Shown piece after piece: positions 24,443 through 30,268 of a stretch of DNA of 30,268 bases. Numbering within the stretch: the stretch's first letter is position 1; each line of letters begins with the position of its first letter. The stretch comes from an uncultured Collinsella sp. (GTDB lineage Bacteria > Actinomycetota > Coriobacteriia > Coriobacteriales > Coriobacteriaceae), in contig CABSNK010000023.1 in NCBI GenBank assembly GCA_902479075.1, positions 1-30,268 on the forward strand, read 5' to 3'. Made by a program: the position numbers and the translations under genes. The notes beneath the pieces are model-generated. The model was not told the DNA's origin. It did not search any database and saw only the letters and a program-made list of their open reading frames with translations.

Positions 24443-24470
24443 ACGTAAACTCCTAAAAAGGTTGATCTTG

Positions 24471-24492
24471 CCAGCACCTAACGGGGTGCTGG
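24471..24492 (-). promoter_or_regulatory. Intercistronic hairpin between rplF and rplR
   Basis: Perfect 8-base arms CCAGCACC and GGTGCTGG enclose a 6-base loop. A T-run (TTTTT) lies only 11 bases later on the minus strand, so this is not a tight terminator; it could be a weak attenuator or RNA-processing site. Confidence 0.55.
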
Positions 24493-24517
24493 TCTTATGC
24501 GAGTAAGTCGGTTACGA

Positions 24518-25054
24518 CTACTTGGCGGCCTTACCCAGCTTGCGGCGGATGTGCTCGCCAACATAGTGGATACCCTTGCCCTTGTAAGGCTCGGGAGGAC
24601 GATGGCCGCGGATCTCAGCGGCGATCTGACCGACCTGCTGCTTGTTGATACCCTTGACGTTCACGTGGGTGTTGTCGGGAACCTCGAAGGTGATGCCCTC
24701 GGGAGCCTCGACGATCACGGGGTGCGAGAAGCCCAGGGAGAACTCGAGGTTCTTGCCCTTCTGCTGCACGCGGTAACCGACGCCGGCGAGCTCAAGCTTC
24801 TTCTCGAAGCCCTCGGAAACGCCAACAACCATGTTGTGGATGAGGGCGCGGGTGAGGCCGTGGCGGGCACGGGTCTCACGCTCGTCGTCGGGACGGGAAA
24901 CGGTGAGGACGTTGTCCTCGACGTTGATAGCGAGCTTCTCAAAGACATCGAGCTCGAGCTGGCCCTTGGGGCCCTTGACGACAACGTTGTTGCCGTTGAC
25001 TGCCACTTCGACTCCGGCGGGAATCTGGACAGGCTTATTACCGATACGAGACAC
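24518..25054 (-). CDS. rplF: 50S ribosomal protein uL6
   Basis: The 178 residues comprise two repeated alpha/beta domains, with MSRIGNKPVQIPAGVEVAVNGNNVVVKGPKGQLE at the start and the conserved C-terminal segment RGHRPPEPYKGKGIHYVGEHIRRKLGKAAK. It binds near the sarcin-ricin loop of 23S rRNA. Normal length; usual place after rpsH. Confidence 0.97.
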   Translation of the reverse strand: MSRIGNKPVQIPAGVEVAVNGNNVVVKGPKGQLELDVFEKLAINVEDNVLTVSRPDDERETRARHGLTRALIHNMVVGVSEGFEKKLELAGVGYRVQQKGKNLEFSLGFSHPVIVEAPEGITFEVPDNTHVNVKGINKQQVGQIAAEIRGHRPPEPYKGKGIHYVGEHIRRKLGKAAK

Positions 25055-25087
25055 GGTGATCTCCTTTCCTTCTACCTACCGAGCGAA

Positions 25088-25486
25088 TTACCAGACGTAA
25101 GCGATGATCTCGCCGCCGACGTTGTGCTTGCGAGCATCGCGGTCGGTCATGACGCCATGGCTGGTGGAAATAATGGCGGTACCAAGGCCACCGCGGACGC
25201 GGGGCATGTCGGCAACGCCGGTGTACTTACGCAGGCCCGGCTTGGAAATGCGGCGGATGCCGTTGATGACCTTAGCCTTCTTGGGACCATACTTAAGCGT
25301 GATGTGCAGAGTCTTCTGGGGAACGGTGTCCTCGACATCGTAGCCCTCGATGTAGCCCTCCTCGTGCAGAACACGAGCGATCTCGACGAGCTTCTTGCTG
25401 CTCGGCATGGAGACCGTGGCCTTGTTCACAGAGTTAGCGTTACGGATGCGCGTAAGCATATCTGCGATCGGGTCTGTAAGGTTCAT
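25088..25486 (-). CDS. rpsH: 30S ribosomal protein uS8
   Basis: uS8 binds the central domain of 16S rRNA and in E. coli is the translational repressor of the spc operon. The 132 residues start NLTDPIADMLTRIRNANSVNKATVSMPSSKKLVEIARVL and end with STSHGVMTDRDARKHNVGGEIIAYVW. The spacer upstream (25487-25605) is 119 bases, long for this operon; I see no clear promoter or hairpin in it. Confidence 0.97.
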   Translation of the reverse strand: MNLTDPIADMLTRIRNANSVNKATVSMPSSKKLVEIARVLHEEGYIEGYDVEDTVPQKTLHITLKYGPKKAKVINGIRRISKPGLRKYTGVADMPRVRGGLGTAIISTSHGVMTDRDARKHNVGGEIIAYVW

Positions 25487-25605
25487 ACAGATTCTCCTTC
25501 GTTCTTGATGAACACGTGCTCTTGGTTCTTCGCCGCCCTTAACGGCAAAGCCTAACTAGCGCGTTTTCCCTGTTCCAAACGGATGCTTGAAACGCTGGTA
25601 GTGAC

Positions 25606-25791
25606 TTACCAGCTGGCCTTCTTAACGCCGGGAAGCTCGCCCTTGAGTGCAAGCTCACGGAAGCAGACACGGCACAGGCCGAACTTGCGGTACACAGAGT
25701 GCGGACGGCCGCAGCGCTGGCAGCGCGTGTACTCACGAGTAGAGAACTTCTGCTTGCGATTGCACTTGACGATCATCGATGTCTTAGCCAC
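25606..25791 (-). CDS. rpsN: 30S ribosomal protein uS14, zinc-binding type Z
   Basis: The 61-residue short form found in Gram-positives and actinobacteria. The four zinc ligands C24, C27, C40 and C43 (CQRC...CRVC) are intact, and the end KGELPGVKKASW is standard. No second, zinc-free S14 is visible in the window. Confidence 0.97.
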   Translation of the reverse strand: MAKTSMIVKCNRKQKFSTREYTRCQRCGRPHSVYRKFGLCRVCFRELALKGELPGVKKASW

Positions 25792-25825
25792 TTATATCCT
25801 CCTCACATAGAGTATTGTTCGCCCC

Positions 25826-25856
25826 AAGCGCCGCCCCCCTTGTGGGAACGGCGCTT
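25826..25856 (-). promoter_or_regulatory. Intercistronic hairpin between rplE and rpsN
   Basis: AAGCGCCG (minus 25856-25849) pairs exactly with CGGCGCTT (25833-25826), with a further CCC/GGG pairing in the loop. No T-run follows, so it is more likely a processing or stability element than a terminator. Confidence 0.5.
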
Positions 25857-25871
25857 ATAGGGCAGGTGAAC

Positions 25872-26429
25872 CTATTTCTTGAACGGGAAACCGAAGGCGT
25901 CCAGAAGGGCCTTGGCCTCCTCATCGGTGTTGGCGGTGGTCACGAAAGTGATGTCCATACCACGCTGATGATCGACGGAGTCGAAGTCGATCTCGGGGAA
26001 GATGAGCTGCTCGGTGACGCCCATGGAGAAGTTACCACGGCCGTCGAAGCTCTTGGCGGAGATGCCGCGGAAGTCGCGGATACGGGGGATCGCGACGGAG
26101 GTCAGACGATCGAAGAACTCCCACATACGGTCGCCACGCAGGGTAACCTTGCAGCCGATCGGCATACCAGCGCGCAGGCGGAAGGTAGCGATGGACTTGC
26201 GGGCGCGGGTGATCATCGGCTGCTGGCCGGTGATGGCGCGCAGGTCGCGCACGGCACCGTCGATGGCCTTGGAATCGGTAGCGGCCTCGCCGACACCCAT
26301 GTTCACGACGATCTTCTCAAACTTGGGGATCATCATGACGTTCTCGTACTGGAACTTTTCCTGAAGCTGCTGCTTGACCTCGTTGTTGTACTTGGTCTTC
26401 AGACGCGGCACATACTTCTCTTCTGCCAT
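25872..26429 (-). CDS. rplE: 50S ribosomal protein uL5
   Basis: uL5 binds 5S rRNA and contacts P-site tRNA. The 185 residues include YENVMMIPKFEKIVVNMGVGEAATDSKAIDGAV, GQQPMITRARKSIATFRLRAGMPIGCKVTLRG and the end FPEIDFDSVDHQRGMDITFVTTANTDEEAKALLDAFGFPF. AAGGAG precedes the ATG at 26429. In most bacteria rplX lies directly upstream; here rplE is the first gene after a 388-base non-coding stretch containing a promoter, a structured leader and two palindromes. Confidence 0.97.
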   Translation of the reverse strand: MAEEKYVPRLKTKYNNEVKQQLQEKFQYENVMMIPKFEKIVVNMGVGEAATDSKAIDGAVRDLRAITGQQPMITRARKSIATFRLRAGMPIGCKVTLRGDRMWEFFDRLTSVAIPRIRDFRGISAKSFDGRGNFSMGVTEQLIFPEIDFDSVDHQRGMDITFVTTANTDEEAKALLDAFGFPFKK

Positions 26430-26560
26430 TGTTCACTCCTTCTTGGGGTTTTAAGCACGGGGCGTGGCCACGATGGGTTGTCCTCGTGCCTCCTGGCTGC
26501 ATCCGCGCCGCTCATGGCATTTCGCGGTTTGGACTCGACGCAGCAGGAGCCGACAAAACA
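26430..26560 (-). promoter_or_regulatory. Structured leader of the truncated spc operon
   Basis: On the minus strand CTCCTGCTGC (26549-26540) pairs with GCAG-C-CAGGAG (26500-26490), ten base pairs with one bulged C. Inside it CCGC/GCGG can pair around a 12-base loop. The Shine-Dalgarno and rplE start lie about 60 bases further on. No coding remnant of rplX was recognised in it. Confidence 0.5.
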
Positions 26561-26566
26561 ATCGAT

Positions 26567-26595
26567 ACTATACGCGCATCGGGAGCGTATTTCCA
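26567..26595 (-). promoter_or_regulatory. Predicted promoter of the rplE-rplQ operon
   Basis: On the minus strand TGGAAA (26595-26590) and TATAGT (26572-26567) are separated by 17 bases, 4/6 and 5/6 matches to the sigma-70 consensus. It is located between the palindromes and the leader, as needed to drive the operon independently. Confidence 0.6.
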
Positions 26596-26641
26596 GAAAA
26601 ACCTCGTCTGCCTGCACAACTCCACAACTCCCCCGCACATA

Positions 26642-26728
26642 TTGATCCCTTGGGGACGGAGGAAAACGGATCACTTGGGTCGCCTGGCCCCCTGAGTGAT
26701 CCGTTTTCCTCCGTCCCCAAGGGATCAA
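26642..26728. repeat. Perfect palindrome with 34-base arms (copy 2 of 2)
   Basis: Positions 26642-26675 and 26695-26728 are exact reverse complements around a 19-base loop. It is the same element as 8004-8090 apart from compensated changes at the first and last arm positions and an unrelated loop. It lies between xdhC and the rplE promoter. Confidence 0.95.
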
Positions 26729-26734
26729 AATGGC

Positions 26735-26801
26735 AGTTGCGGTGAAATAGTTCCTGGCTGACCGCCCGTCAGGCTTATTTAGGAACTATTTCACCGCAAC
26801 T
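26735..26801. repeat. Second palindrome, 21-base arms with nested hairpin
   Basis: Positions 26735-26755 and 26781-26801 are exact reverse complements with the arm containing GCGGTGAAATAGTTCC. The 25-base loop carries its own hairpin, CTGAC-CGCCC-GTCAG. It lacks the GGGGACG core, so it is a different type. It begins only 6 bases after the preceding palindrome and ends 16 bases before the xdhC stop. Confidence 0.92.
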
Positions 26802-26817
26802 TATTGATGGGGGTGGA

Positions 26818-27861
26818 TTAGCGCTTGCGGGGGACGAGTTTGGTGCGGCGCAGGTAAATCATTTCGGCGGCGATGGAGATGGCGATCTCCTCGGGGTCCT
26901 CCGCCTCGATGGCAACGCCGATCGGCAGGTGCAACCCGTCGATCTGTTCCTGCGTAAAGCCCTCCTGCTCCAAGCGGGCCCGCACAAAGGCCGTCTTGCG
27001 ACGCGAGCCCAGGCAACCCAGATAGGCTGGCTTGGCGCGCATGGCCTGAATCACCACATCGATATCGGACTTATGACCCGCCGTGGCCACGACCACCAAG
27101 TCGCGCGGGCCGATGGGGCACAGCTCGTCCAGGTTCTTGTAGTCGACCAGACGACGGTCGTAGACACCGGGCACCCATTTGGGCGTCAACGTGCCGGGAC
27201 GGTCGTCGCAGGCCACGACAGCAAAGCCCGCCGCTGTTAGTACGCGCGCCGTCGCGGCGCCCACGTGCCCGCAGCCAAAGATGTAGGTTAGGCCCTCGGG
27301 GCAGAGCGTCTCGATGTGCGCGGGAGGAATCTCGGAGGCGGCATTGGTGTAGGTGACCTTACTCCCCTCTTCCGCCAGCGAAAGCCCAGGGCAACCCACA
27401 ATGGTGCGGCGCGACTCCTCGCCATGGCACTCAGCCGTATCGCCCTCGAGCGCGCATGCGATAAACGGCTCAAAGTCGATGACGAAGTCGCCGATGCGTC
27501 GACACGCCAAGACGTCGGCAATCTCTTGGAACAACGGCGCCTGGGTCGCGTCCAGGTGCAGATAGCACAGGCAGATGGCTCCGCCGCAGATCATGCCGGT
27601 ATCGGAGTTCTCGCCGCCCATGGTGTAGCGGACCAGACGCGATTGGCCCCCGGCCAGCAGCTCGCGCGCCTCGTTCAGCGCAAAGAGCTCAATCTTGCCG
27701 CCGCCGATGGTACCCGTCTGGCTACCGTCGGCAAAGACGGCCATCCAAGCGCCCACGCCGCGCGGCGATGACCCTGCCGTGCCGGCCACGACCACGAGCT
27801 CGCACGTCTCACCAGCCTTCAGAGCGCCAAGCGCAGCATTCACCACATCGAGCTTTTCCAT
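26818..27861 (-). CDS. xdhC: XdhC-family molybdenum hydroxylase maturation factor
   Basis: XdhC/CoxI proteins bind molybdenum cofactor and promote its sulfuration and insertion into xanthine-dehydrogenase-type enzymes. In 347 residues the N-terminal XdhC/CoxI domain has GTAGSSPRGVGAWM (27-40) and GTIGGGKIE (50-58), with GMICGG near 89-94. The C-terminal Rossmann domain has YIFGCGHVGAATA (193-205) and later AYLGCLGSRRKTAFVRARL, ending in IGVAIEAEDPEEIAISIAAEMI. The ATG at 27861 has GGAAA about 7 bases upstream. It lies 9 bases after yqeB on the same strand, an evident operon. The target hydroxylase is not in the window. Confidence 0.92.
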   Translation of the reverse strand: MEKLDVVNAALGALKAGETCELVVVAGTAGSSPRGVGAWMAVFADGSQTGTIGGGKIELFALNEARELLAGGQSRLVRYTMGGENSDTGMICGGAICLCYLHLDATQAPLFQEIADVLACRRIGDFVIDFEPFIACALEGDTAECHGEESRRTIVGCPGLSLAEEGSKVTYTNAASEIPPAHIETLCPEGLTYIFGCGHVGAATARVLTAAGFAVVACDDRPGTLTPKWVPGVYDRRLVDYKNLDELCPIGPRDLVVVATAGHKSDIDVVIQAMRAKPAYLGCLGSRRKTAFVRARLEQEGFTQEQIDGLHLPIGVAIEAEDPEEIAISIAAEMIYLRRTKLVPRKR

Positions 27862-27870
27862 TGCAATTTC

Positions 27871-28665
27871 CTATCCCTGGAATACACCGGTGAGCATGGC
27901 GAGCGCCTCGAGCACGCCGCCGCCGACCGACGTCGCCTTGTCCGAAATATAGTTGATGTAGCTGGCGTCGCCGCGTGGGTCGACATCGGCGCACTTAAAG
28001 CCCTCGATGACTTGAACGCCGTCTGCCAAAAGGCCGCGCAAGCAGCCGTCAATCTGCGTGGCCATGGGCGTATCGCCCGCATACCCGATCACATCGCCGG
28101 CACTCACGATGTCGCCGATCGCGCGGTCGGACCTAAACACACCGGCGGCGGGGCTGTGGATAACGCGCTCCTTGCCATATCCGGCGATGATACCCGGCAC
28201 GCCCGTATTGGGCTGGGGCGAGCCCTGGGTGATGACGCGGCCGAGGAAATGCCCGCGCATAGTCTCGACCACGGCATCGCAATCAACCGGCGCGGTAAAG
28301 CCCGGCCCCACCGCGATGACGGCAGGAGCCATGTCGCGCGTGGTGCCCAGATTGCGCTTGGCCAGAATCGCGTCTATCACGGCTGCGGGCCTAAGTTCGC
28401 CGAGCATCTGTGCCTGAGGGTCCACCACCACGGCGACATCCCCCGCCTCGGTAATCCCAAGCGCCTCGACCGGCGTCTGCGCCAAGCGGGCGCAAATGCC
28501 CTCGACCTCGACCTCGCCCAAGCGAATGGCCTCGCAAAAACTGATCGTGCGACGGATGCACGTGGGGACCGCGATATCGGCCATGACGACCGACACGCCG
28601 GCGCGCACCAGACGAGCAGCCACGCCCGTGGCGATATCGCCTGCGCCGCGAACATAAACGAGCAT
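27871..28665 (-). CDS. yqeB: Selenium-dependent molybdenum hydroxylase system protein YqeB (EF2563 family)
   Basis: This family marks genomes that carry selenium-dependent molybdenum hydroxylases; its biochemical role is not established. The 264 residues begin MLVYVRGAGDIATGVAARLVRAG, a nucleotide-binding Rossmann start, followed by the characteristic CIRRTISFCEAIRLGEVEVEG. Further family segments are AVIAVGPGFTAPVDCDAVVETMRGH and SPAAGVFRSDRAIGDIVSAGDVIGYAGD. AGGT lies about 9 bases before the ATG. It is followed by xdhC and is divergent from yqeC across a 102-base region with a palindrome. Confidence 0.9.
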   Translation of the reverse strand: MLVYVRGAGDIATGVAARLVRAGVSVVMADIAVPTCIRRTISFCEAIRLGEVEVEGICARLAQTPVEALGITEAGDVAVVVDPQAQMLGELRPAAVIDAILAKRNLGTTRDMAPAVIAVGPGFTAPVDCDAVVETMRGHFLGRVITQGSPQPNTGVPGIIAGYGKERVIHSPAAGVFRSDRAIGDIVSAGDVIGYAGDTPMATQIDGCLRGLLADGVQVIEGFKCADVDPRGDASYINYISDKATSVGGGVLEALAMLTGVFQG

Positions 28666-28706
28666 TCCCGGGGCACCTCCCTGTGCTACGGTTTGAGCAA
28701 AGCAAA

Positions 28707-28721
28707 AGCGGTTCGACCGCT
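28707..28721. promoter_or_regulatory. Inverted repeat between yqeB and yqeC
   Basis: AGCGGT-TCG-ACCGCT is a perfect 6-base inverted repeat in the middle of the 102-base divergent intergenic region. It is a candidate operator serving both directions; no clear promoter pair could be assigned. Confidence 0.45.
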
Positions 28722-28767
28722 ATGCTAATGATTATTTCTTATCACAGCATTATACGGCGGTGAACAG

Positions 28768-29502
28768 ATGGAAACGGTTAACGGCGGCCTTGCCTCCACG
28801 CTCAAGATTGAGCCGGGCATTACCGCGATCATCGGCAGCGGCGGCAAGTCGACCCTGCTAAAGACGCTCGGCCTTGAGCTTATGCGTGCCGGCGGCCGCG
28901 TGCTCCTCTGCACCACCACGCATATGTTTCCCGTCGCCGGCGTGCCATGGGACGGGTCGAGCCGCCGCCTAGACGCCGCGCCTTGGAAGCCAGGCGCCTT
29001 ACACGCCCCAGGCTGCACCTGCGAGGTATGCGCGGGCCTTGTGCGGGGAAGCATCTGCCAGGCTGGTGTCTTGGACCCCCAGACGTGCAAGCTCTCCTCC
29101 CCCGCCGCGCCGCTCGACCAGCTGGCGCAGCGCTTTGACTACGTCCTGGCCGAGGCGGACGGCAGCAAACGGCTCCCGCTCAAGGCGCACGCCGCCTGGG
29201 AGCCGGTCGTTCCCGCCGGCACGGCCAATGTCATCTGGCTCGTCGGCGCCTCGGGATTCGGCAAGCCCATCAACGAAGCCGTTCACCGCCCCGAGCTCTT
29301 TTGCGAGCGTTGCGGCTGCGAGCCCACCGACACCGCCACGCCCGAGCGCGTCGCCCAGGTGCTCAATGCCGAGATGCAGGCGCTGGAACTCAGCACCGCA
29401 CGCGTCATGCTCAACCAAGTCGACGCGCTCAGCGACCCGGCTATGGCAGGCCGCTTTGAGGCCGCCCTCGGCCGCCCCGTCGTCGCCAGCAGCCTCAAGT
29501 AA
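28768..29502 (+). CDS. yqeC: Selenium-dependent hydroxylase accessory protein YqeC
   Basis: YqeC proteins are putative P-loop NTPases found with selenium-dependent molybdenum hydroxylases. The 244 residues have the P-loop GSGGKST at 23-29, CTTTHMFP near 48-55, LAEADGSKRLPLKAHAAWEPVVP in the middle, and GFGKPINEAVHRPELF. Cysteines are abundant: C83, C85, C88 and C97 (CTCEVC...C) and later CERCGC, in mirrored CxCxxC / CxxCxC order, possibly a metal site. GGTGA lies about 7 bases before the ATG. It is convergent with mocA (26 bases between the genes) and divergent from yqeB. Confidence 0.88.
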   Translation: METVNGGLASTLKIEPGITAIIGSGGKSTLLKTLGLELMRAGGRVLLCTTTHMFPVAGVPWDGSSRRLDAAPWKPGALHAPGCTCEVCAGLVRGSICQAGVLDPQTCKLSSPAAPLDQLAQRFDYVLAEADGSKRLPLKAHAAWEPVVPAGTANVIWLVGASGFGKPINEAVHRPELFCERCGCEPTDTATPERVAQVLNAEMQALELSTARVMLNQVDALSDPAMAGRFEAALGRPVVASSLK

Positions 29503-29504
29503 CC

Positions 29505-29524
29505 GGCGCCACCCTGGCGCCCTT
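29505..29524 (+). terminator. Probable weak terminator of yqeC
   Basis: GGCGCCA and TGGCGCC arms with a 3-base loop (29505-29521) are followed by CTTTCT, a poor T-run. Confidence 0.5.
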
Positions 29525-29528
29525 TCTG

Positions 29529-30119
29529 CTAGCGAGGCACGTAGCAGCCGGCGATGTGCTCCGAGACACGGCGCTGGCCCTTGGCGGTGTCGACGTCCCA
29601 CAGCTCGTACGCGCACGCCTCGACCAACTGGACATCGGCACGGCCGCGCAGCAGTGACGATCCGCCATCTTTACCCTTAAGCCCCATAAGGTCGGGAAAG
29701 AGACTCGCGGGGAACAGCACCGGCGAGGCCGGCTCACCGTTTAGGGCAAGGCGCACGGGCGCGACGCCGCCACCAGCCTTAAAAACACCGGCGAGTGCCT
29801 CAAAGGAATCCGAACTCACGAGCGGCTGGTCGCCCGGCAAAAAGAGGCAGCCCTTCCAGCCGCGATCGGCTCCCCAGGTAAGACCGGCGCGCACACTCTC
29901 GCTCCTGAGCGCGCCATCGTGCAGCGCGCACGCGCAGCGCAGCTCACGGCAAATCTCGGCAACTTGGGGCCACCGCGTCGTAACAACAACGTCAAATCCT
30001 TTGGGCACCGACTCAATCGTCCGCTGAATCAGCGGCTTTCCGCAGATATCGGCAAGCATCTTGTTAGAGCCAAACCGCTTGCCCTCGCCCGAAGCCATAA
30101 TGACGCAACCAAGTTTCAT
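29529..30119 (-). CDS. mocA: MobA-like nucleotidyltransferase, probable molybdenum cofactor cytidylyltransferase
   Basis: MocA transfers CMP to molybdopterin to give the dinucleotide cofactor used by xanthine-dehydrogenase-type enzymes. The 196 residues start MKLGCVIMASGEGKRFGSNKMLADICGKPLIQRTIE, with the NTP-binding GEGKRFGSNK at 11-20, and continue with LFLPGDQPLVSSDSFEAL, GEPASPVLFPASLFPDLMGLKGKDGG and a conserved end. The frame is open to 30242, but GGGAGGT about 7 bases before the ATG at 30119 fixes the start. CMP versus GMP specificity cannot be proven, but the xdhC/yqeB/yqeC context favours MocA. A possible promoter lies about 80 bases upstream. Confidence 0.88.
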   Translation of the reverse strand: MKLGCVIMASGEGKRFGSNKMLADICGKPLIQRTIESVPKGFDVVVTTRWPQVAEICRELRCACALHDGALRSESVRAGLTWGADRGWKGCLFLPGDQPLVSSDSFEALAGVFKAGGGVAPVRLALNGEPASPVLFPASLFPDLMGLKGKDGGSSLLRGRADVQLVEACAYELWDVDTAKGQRRVSEHIAGCYVPR

Positions 30120-30185
30120 GGTGATACCTCCCCTGAAGCCATCGTACCCATAACTCGCGCAGCGGGTGCATAAAGATGGTGTCCT

Positions 30186-30204
30186 GACCGTTGGCGGTCT
30201 TATA
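30186..30204 (-). promoter_or_regulatory. Possible mocA promoter -10 with adjacent inverted repeat
   Basis: The minus strand has TATAAG at 30204-30199, a 5/6 match to the -10 consensus, followed directly by GACCG-CCAA-CGGTC (30199-30186), which would lie at the transcript start. No good -35 was found. The rest of 30120-30268 shows nothing certain. Confidence 0.35.
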
Positions 30205-30268
30205 ACACAGCGAGGTTGATTTCCGATCTCAGCCGAACACATTGAGCTGATGGCTCGCTCCCGCAGTT

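Noticed and set aside
26399..26728. 109-residue frame starting in the palindrome at 26728 on the minus strand
   Set aside because: It is a translation of the palindrome and the rplE leader, overlaps rplE, and has no protein-like composition.
30120..30268. Possible coding sequence upstream of mocA on the minus strand (several frames look codon-like)
   Set aside because: All frames are short and cut by stops within the region or run off the edge; no family is recognisable. It may be another repeat or the end of a gene beyond the window.

Overview
The window looks like chromosomal DNA of a GC-rich coriobacterium, most likely Collinsella or a close relative. This is inferred from recognised protein families, gene order, the zinc-type uS14, the Ala/Lys/Glu-tailed ribosomal proteins and a recognised style of intergenic palindrome; no database search was possible. 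Nearly all of it is housekeeping DNA with short intergenic spacers. No tRNA, rRNA, CRISPR array, prophage or transposase gene was seen.

Layout. Positions 1-1869 (minus): the 5' part of secA (cut by the window edge) and rpmE (bL31) with a long tail and a structured leader. 2197-4910 (plus): an ACT-domain protein, citrate synthase and a Cof-type HAD phosphatase. 5056-11440 (minus): a second HAD phosphatase, adenine deaminase, tyrosyl-tRNA synthetase and a U32-family protein. 11602-13809 (plus): a class A penicillin-binding protein with a low-complexity tail. 14025-16615 (minus): argR, a degenerate family-2-like glycosyltransferase and truA. 16707-26429 (minus): the 3' part of the spc operon plus the alpha operon, transcribed rplE-rpsN-rpsH-rplF-rplR-rpsE-rpmD-rplO-secY-adk-map-infA-rpmJ-rpsM-rpsK-rpsD-rpoA-rplQ. 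26818-30119: selenium-dependent molybdenum hydroxylase maturation genes, xdhC and yqeB (minus), yqeC (plus) and mocA (minus).

How the genes fit together. The ribosomal block supplies ribosomal proteins, RNA polymerase alpha, the SecY channel (with SecA at the other end of the window), adenylate kinase, methionine aminopeptidase and IF-1. The last block prepares the molybdenum cofactor for a selenium-dependent hydroxylase such as a purine or xanthine dehydrogenase. Adenine deaminase could feed that purine pathway, but the hydroxylase itself is not in the window.

Most notable observations. (1) A set of long, nearly perfect intergenic palindromes shares a TTGGGGACG-type core with different arms; two distant copies of one type differ only by compensated base pairs. 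(2) The ribosomal operon is interrupted just upstream of rplE: rplX, rplN and the S10-operon genes are absent, and palindromes plus the xdhC cluster sit at the junction, while rplE has its own promoter and a structured leader. (3) Several candidate cis-acting RNA structures occur: an rpmE leader, a hairpin hiding the Shine-Dalgarno of a HAD gene, a terminator-like hairpin in the ade leader, and intercistronic hairpins inside the ribosomal operon.
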